Source of the DNA: Trichomonas vaginalis G3
Lineage: Eukaryota; Parabasalia; Trichomonadida; Trichomonadidae
NCBI RefSeq assembly: GCF_026262505.1
Contig: NC_067206.1
Coordinates: 7,778,879-7,842,878 of the forward strand
Reading direction: 5' to 3'
DNA length: 64,000 bases
Position 1 is the stretch's first letter, and every line of letters begins with the position of its first letter. The notes beneath the pieces are model-generated. The model was not told where the DNA came from and did no database searches. It saw nothing but the letters and a program-made list of their open reading frames with translations. A program made the position numbers and the translations under genes. This document shows, one piece after another, positions 61,607 to 64,000 of the stretch.

Positions 61607-62671
61607 ATGTATCGGAAGTTGTCTAAGTTAGAACACTCGGAAATAAAACAACTTCTTACAGAAGCTAATATAGAAGTAGCAAAGCATTACGCAACAAACA
61701 AAAAAGCACTCGCTGACTTCATTAAAGACTATAATGGTGCAATAAGTTATGATAGAATTCATGAGTTCATAAAGCCGCAACGCGGCGAGGACGAAGTCCA
61801 TGCAATAGCATTTCCTTTAAATGACGTTGCTATTGACTTATATCATAGACGTTCAATACCTCATGAAGTAAGAAGAGAAATGTTTGACATAACAAATGCA
61901 AACGTTGGTGAAACAAGAAGAAGAGACGACACACTGAAACAACAGAGAAGAGAGATGTTTAAAAGTGCTATAGAACAAGTTCGCAAAGCTAACGATGTCA
62001 TTCGTTCCATTGACGACAAACCAAAAGAAGGTGAGAGATGGTTAAAGAAAGATGAAGAGAATAGGAAGAGAAATGTGAAGTCAGGCAATAGACTCATTGA
62101 CTTTAACATCGAAGCTTTAGATGAACCAAACAGAGACTACTTACACAAACATTTCGGTAAGGTTTTCATGAGACTCTTAGAGAAAATTAAAATAAACTCA
62201 CAACAAAGATGGATGGTATGTTATAAACTTGGTGGAAAGTATGAATGTTCTACGTTAAACCTCAATAATATTGGAACATTACTACATCAGCTCTTGAAGG
62301 AGAACTTTATATCAGAGATAGAAGCAAATGCTGCAGGTATTGTTGAAATGCACTATGACTTCTTCTTGACAAACATAAAGAATCTTACTGAAATAAAGAT
62401 GTATGATTTAACAGAATATGAAGGCTTAACGATGTCAGATGTAAAGAAAGGCAAACCAAAAAAGAGACCATATAGAGATGAAAGCACACTGACAAATGAC
62501 CAGAAAGCCATTTTGGAAGCTCTTAAGCAAACAGGAAACCCAGCACTTATAGAAAGCTTTTGGAAAGATAATGGTGAAAAGAAGTTTTATAAGAAGAGAA
62601 GCGGTCAGTTCTGGAAGTATCTTTGCACATTACCTATAAATCTTGAGCGCTACCAAATCTTCAATGAATGA
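61607..62671 (+). CDS. Polinton unknown 354-aa protein, upstream of PolB
   Basis: Starts MYRKLSKLEHSEIKQLLTEA. Residues 1-60 form the same helical N-terminal domain as the 370-aa product of the fold-back Polinton. Right after it, residues about 56-66 (IKPQRGEDEVH) are encoded by a mini-hairpin module. The middle is charged and probably coiled-coil (about 90-165). The C-terminal half contains QQRWMVCYKLGGKYECSTLNL and a basic KKGKPKKRPYRDES stretch. It overlaps the next start by four bases. The placement before PolB in two diverged Polintons suggests a replication-linked role. Confidence 0.68.
   Translation: MYRKLSKLEHSEIKQLLTEANIEVAKHYATNKKALADFIKDYNGAISYDRIHEFIKPQRGEDEVHAIAFPLNDVAIDLYHRRSIPHEVRREMFDITNANVGETRRRDDTLKQQRREMFKSAIEQVRKANDVIRSIDDKPKEGERWLKKDEENRKRNVKSGNRLIDFNIEALDEPNRDYLHKHFGKVFMRLLEKIKINSQQRWMVCYKLGGKYECSTLNLNNIGTLLHQLLKENFISEIEANAAGIVEMHYDFFLTNIKNLTEIKMYDLTEYEGLTMSDVKKGKPKKRPYRDESTLTNDQKAILEALKQTGNPALIESFWKDNGEKKFYKKRSGQFWKYLCTLPINLERYQIFNE
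61774..61799. repeat. Mini-hairpin module 5
   Basis: GCCGCAACGCGGC (61774-61786, 5-bp stem), then GGACGAAGTCC (61789-61799, 4-bp stem, GAA loop). In frame inside the 354-aa gene; a short form of module 4. Confidence 0.95.
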
Positions 62672-63048
62672 ACAAAAGAACTGCAGCACTTATGACAGAA
62701 GACAATTGTTTCGTTTATGCTTGCATTCAGGCTGGAGTAAATGAAGAAACTATTGACCACATGAGAGAAGTCATTCGTGTTAGAGACTTTCCTCAAAGTA
62801 AAGTACAAGAAATTTCTGACGCAACAGGTATAGCATTTAATGTTACCATTGGTTATTTCAATGACTCAAGACATAATGAAATAAAGAGATACATACCAAA
62901 AGAATGTGAAACTGTTAGAACTATTGACTTACTTCTTGTTGAAGACCACTACATGCTAAACGAAAGATTACCAATGACAACATATTTCATTCACAACTAT
63001 ATAGAAATTCTCAAAGCTTGTGGTGGAATGAACATTGAGAAACAATGA
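62668..63048 (+). CDS. Polinton protein with OTU-like Cys/His pattern
   Basis: A 126-aa frame that begins with ATGA overlapping the previous stop and ends in ATGA overlapping the PolB start, so the three genes form a tight operon-like run. It contains DNCFVYACIQAGV near the N-terminus and LLLVEDHYMLNERL near 90, resembling the Cys- and His-box of OTU-type proteases. Such a domain often stands at the N-terminus of Polinton PolB proteins; here it is a separate frame. Function by pattern only. Confidence 0.6.
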   Translation: MNKRTAALMTEDNCFVYACIQAGVNEETIDHMREVIRVRDFPQSKVQEISDATGIAFNVTIGYFNDSRHNEIKRYIPKECETVRTIDLLLVEDHYMLNERLPMTTYFIHNYIEILKACGGMNIEKQ

Positions 63049-64000
63049 AGATTTATACAAAGAGAGAAGATAAATATGTAGTTCGTTATGATAGAACAAC
63101 ACCGTTATGGGATGTTATGAAAACATTGTGGGAGTGCAAATATTTTGAACCTATTTCTTATGGAGAACTTTTCACATATACTACTGACTTATATAAACAG
63201 AACCTTGCACCATTTAAAGATTTGACATATGCTCCAAAGTATTGTGTACAACTGAAGAAGAAAGCAGAGTCAAAAGAAGTAAATAAAGCTAAATGTAAGT
63301 TCATTCCTGAGCACGTTTTCTTTGCTGACTTTGAGTGCAGTACTGATGGCTTTCATAAAGCTTTTAACATATGTTACGACAGTGAAGATGGTTCAGTGAG
63401 TGAAAGCATATGGGGTCAGAACTGTGCAACAGAATTTTTGGAACGACTCCCTGACAAGAGTTTAATATATTTTCACAACCTCAGTTATGACATAAACTTC
63501 ATCTTAAGACACATGACAGAAGTGAAAGGAACTCCCATCATTAAAGGTTCACGAACAATGCAAATAACTGGTTTATATAAAGGACGGGCAATTATTATAA
63601 AAGACTCTTACAGTGTTATAAATAAGAAGCTTAAACTATTTCCTGCTATGTTTAACTTACAAACAGGACCGAAAGAAGTATTTCCATATAACTACTACAG
63701 CAGTGTTTTGTTAGCAAATGACAACAGAACTGGTGTCATTTCTGAAGCATGTAAGTTTATCCGGGATGCAGATACATTTATGAAAAACATAGATTCCATC
63801 AAAGGTTGCAGAATAGATGAGAACCACTTCGACTTAGAAAAATATAGCACGTTTTACTGCAAACAAGATGTAAGAATTTTAAGAGAAGGTTTTGTAAAGT
63901 TCCGCAATGACTTATTGAAAGAGTTTGATTTAAACGTTTATGACTACGTTAGTATTTGTTCAATTGCTAACAAATTGTTTGAGAACAGAGTATACTTCCC
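63045..64000 (+). CDS. Polinton protein-primed DNA polymerase B (runs off window)
   Basis: The open frame from MKIYTKREDKYVVRY continues to the window end (about 318 codons visible). The three exonuclease motifs of family B polymerases are present: ExoI VFFADFECSTDG, ExoII FHNLSYDINFIL and ExoIII YCKQDVRIL. The polymerase domain would lie beyond the window. This type of enzyme copies Polinton DNA from a protein primer. It belongs to a different lineage from the PolB remnant in the fold-back element, judging by the low similarity outside the motifs. Confidence 0.88.
   Translation, partial: MKIYTKREDKYVVRYDRTTPLWDVMKTLWECKYFEPISYGELFTYTTDLYKQNLAPFKDLTYAPKYCVQLKKKAESKEVNKAKCKFIPEHVFFADFECSTDGFHKAFNICYDSEDGSVSESIWGQNCATEFLERLPDKSLIYFHNLSYDINFILRHMTEVKGTPIIKGSRTMQITGLYKGRAIIIKDSYSVINKKLKLFPAMFNLQTGPKEVFPYNYYSSVLLANDNRTGVISEACKFIRDADTFMKNIDSIKGCRIDENHFDLEKYSTFYCKQDVRILREGFVKFRNDLLKEFDLNVYDYVSICSIANKLFENRVYF

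Larger units (their letters stand above)
48421..64000. mobile_element. Polinton (Maverick), large copy running off the window
   Basis: Polinton genes run from a packaging ATPase at the left to PolB at the right edge. Its left end is not a recognisable terminus and its right end lies outside the window. Parts include ATPase, capsid-like protein, fibre-like protein, integrase, two KilA-N genes, unknown genes and PolB. It is broken at its left half, with several breaks, while the right half (from about 59.2 kb) looks better preserved. A 1.59-kb transposon is inserted at 57157-58747. It is of intermediate age, younger than the copy at 40.6-46.3 kb. Confidence 0.92.

Overview
The window is A+T-rich, apparently intronless DNA from a trichomonad flagellate, most likely Trichomonas vaginalis or a close relative. 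The evidence is: TCATTT initiator-like sites 9-13 bases before the ATG of two genes, trichomonad-type DUF3447/ankyrin, F-box/LRR and HNH gene families, and abundant Polinton (Maverick) DNA. No tRNA, rRNA or CRISPR array was seen. One 25-base assembly gap lies at 39649-39673.

Layout. 1-3235 is a 35-bp satellite, with a decayed edge to about 3460. 3.5-13.7 kb holds a PH/RasGAP-like gene, two copies of one TTAA-flanked MITE family, a trichomonad-specific 232-aa gene, pieces of an F-box/LRR gene, and an ankyrin gene. The downstream ankyrin repeats of that gene are all separated by A+T-rich spacers carrying a 13-bp palindrome. 14001-20683 is a fold-back Polinton: two roughly 2.95-kb arms in inverted orientation around a 0.78-kb spacer, flanked by the 6-bp direct repeat TGTCTT. 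20.7-24.0 kb repeats the 232-aa gene, the ankyrin end pieces and a third MITE, and holds the full-length F-box/LRR gene.

24-36 kb is the host housekeeping core: a tail-anchored Fis1-like protein, a PP2A B56 regulatory subunit, an ARM/HEAT-like protein with a small divergent neighbour, a roughly 11-repeat ankyrin protein and a G+C-richer transketolase. A protein phosphatase catalytic-subunit tail at 36.4-36.6 kb is a pseudogene. 36.8-40.3 kb carries HNH endonuclease genes and small unknown genes. 40.6-46.35 kb is a badly decayed Polinton. 46.4-47.2 kb is a protein kinase pseudogene.

48.4 kb to the window end is a third Polinton. Its parts in order are packaging ATPase, capsid-like and unknown genes, a collagen/collar fibre, an integrase, two KilA-N genes, unknown genes, and protein-primed PolB running off the end. 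It is interrupted at 57157-58747 by a 1.59-kb hairpin-rich transposon with a 7-bp target duplication.

The most unusual signals are (1) the hairpin-rich transposon, (2) a family of G+C-rich paired mini-hairpins scattered through the Polintons, several lying in frame inside genes, (3) palindrome-bearing spacers at the same place in successive ankyrin repeats, and (4) the fold-back Polinton with microhomology at its junction. All Polinton copies are treated as fossils.
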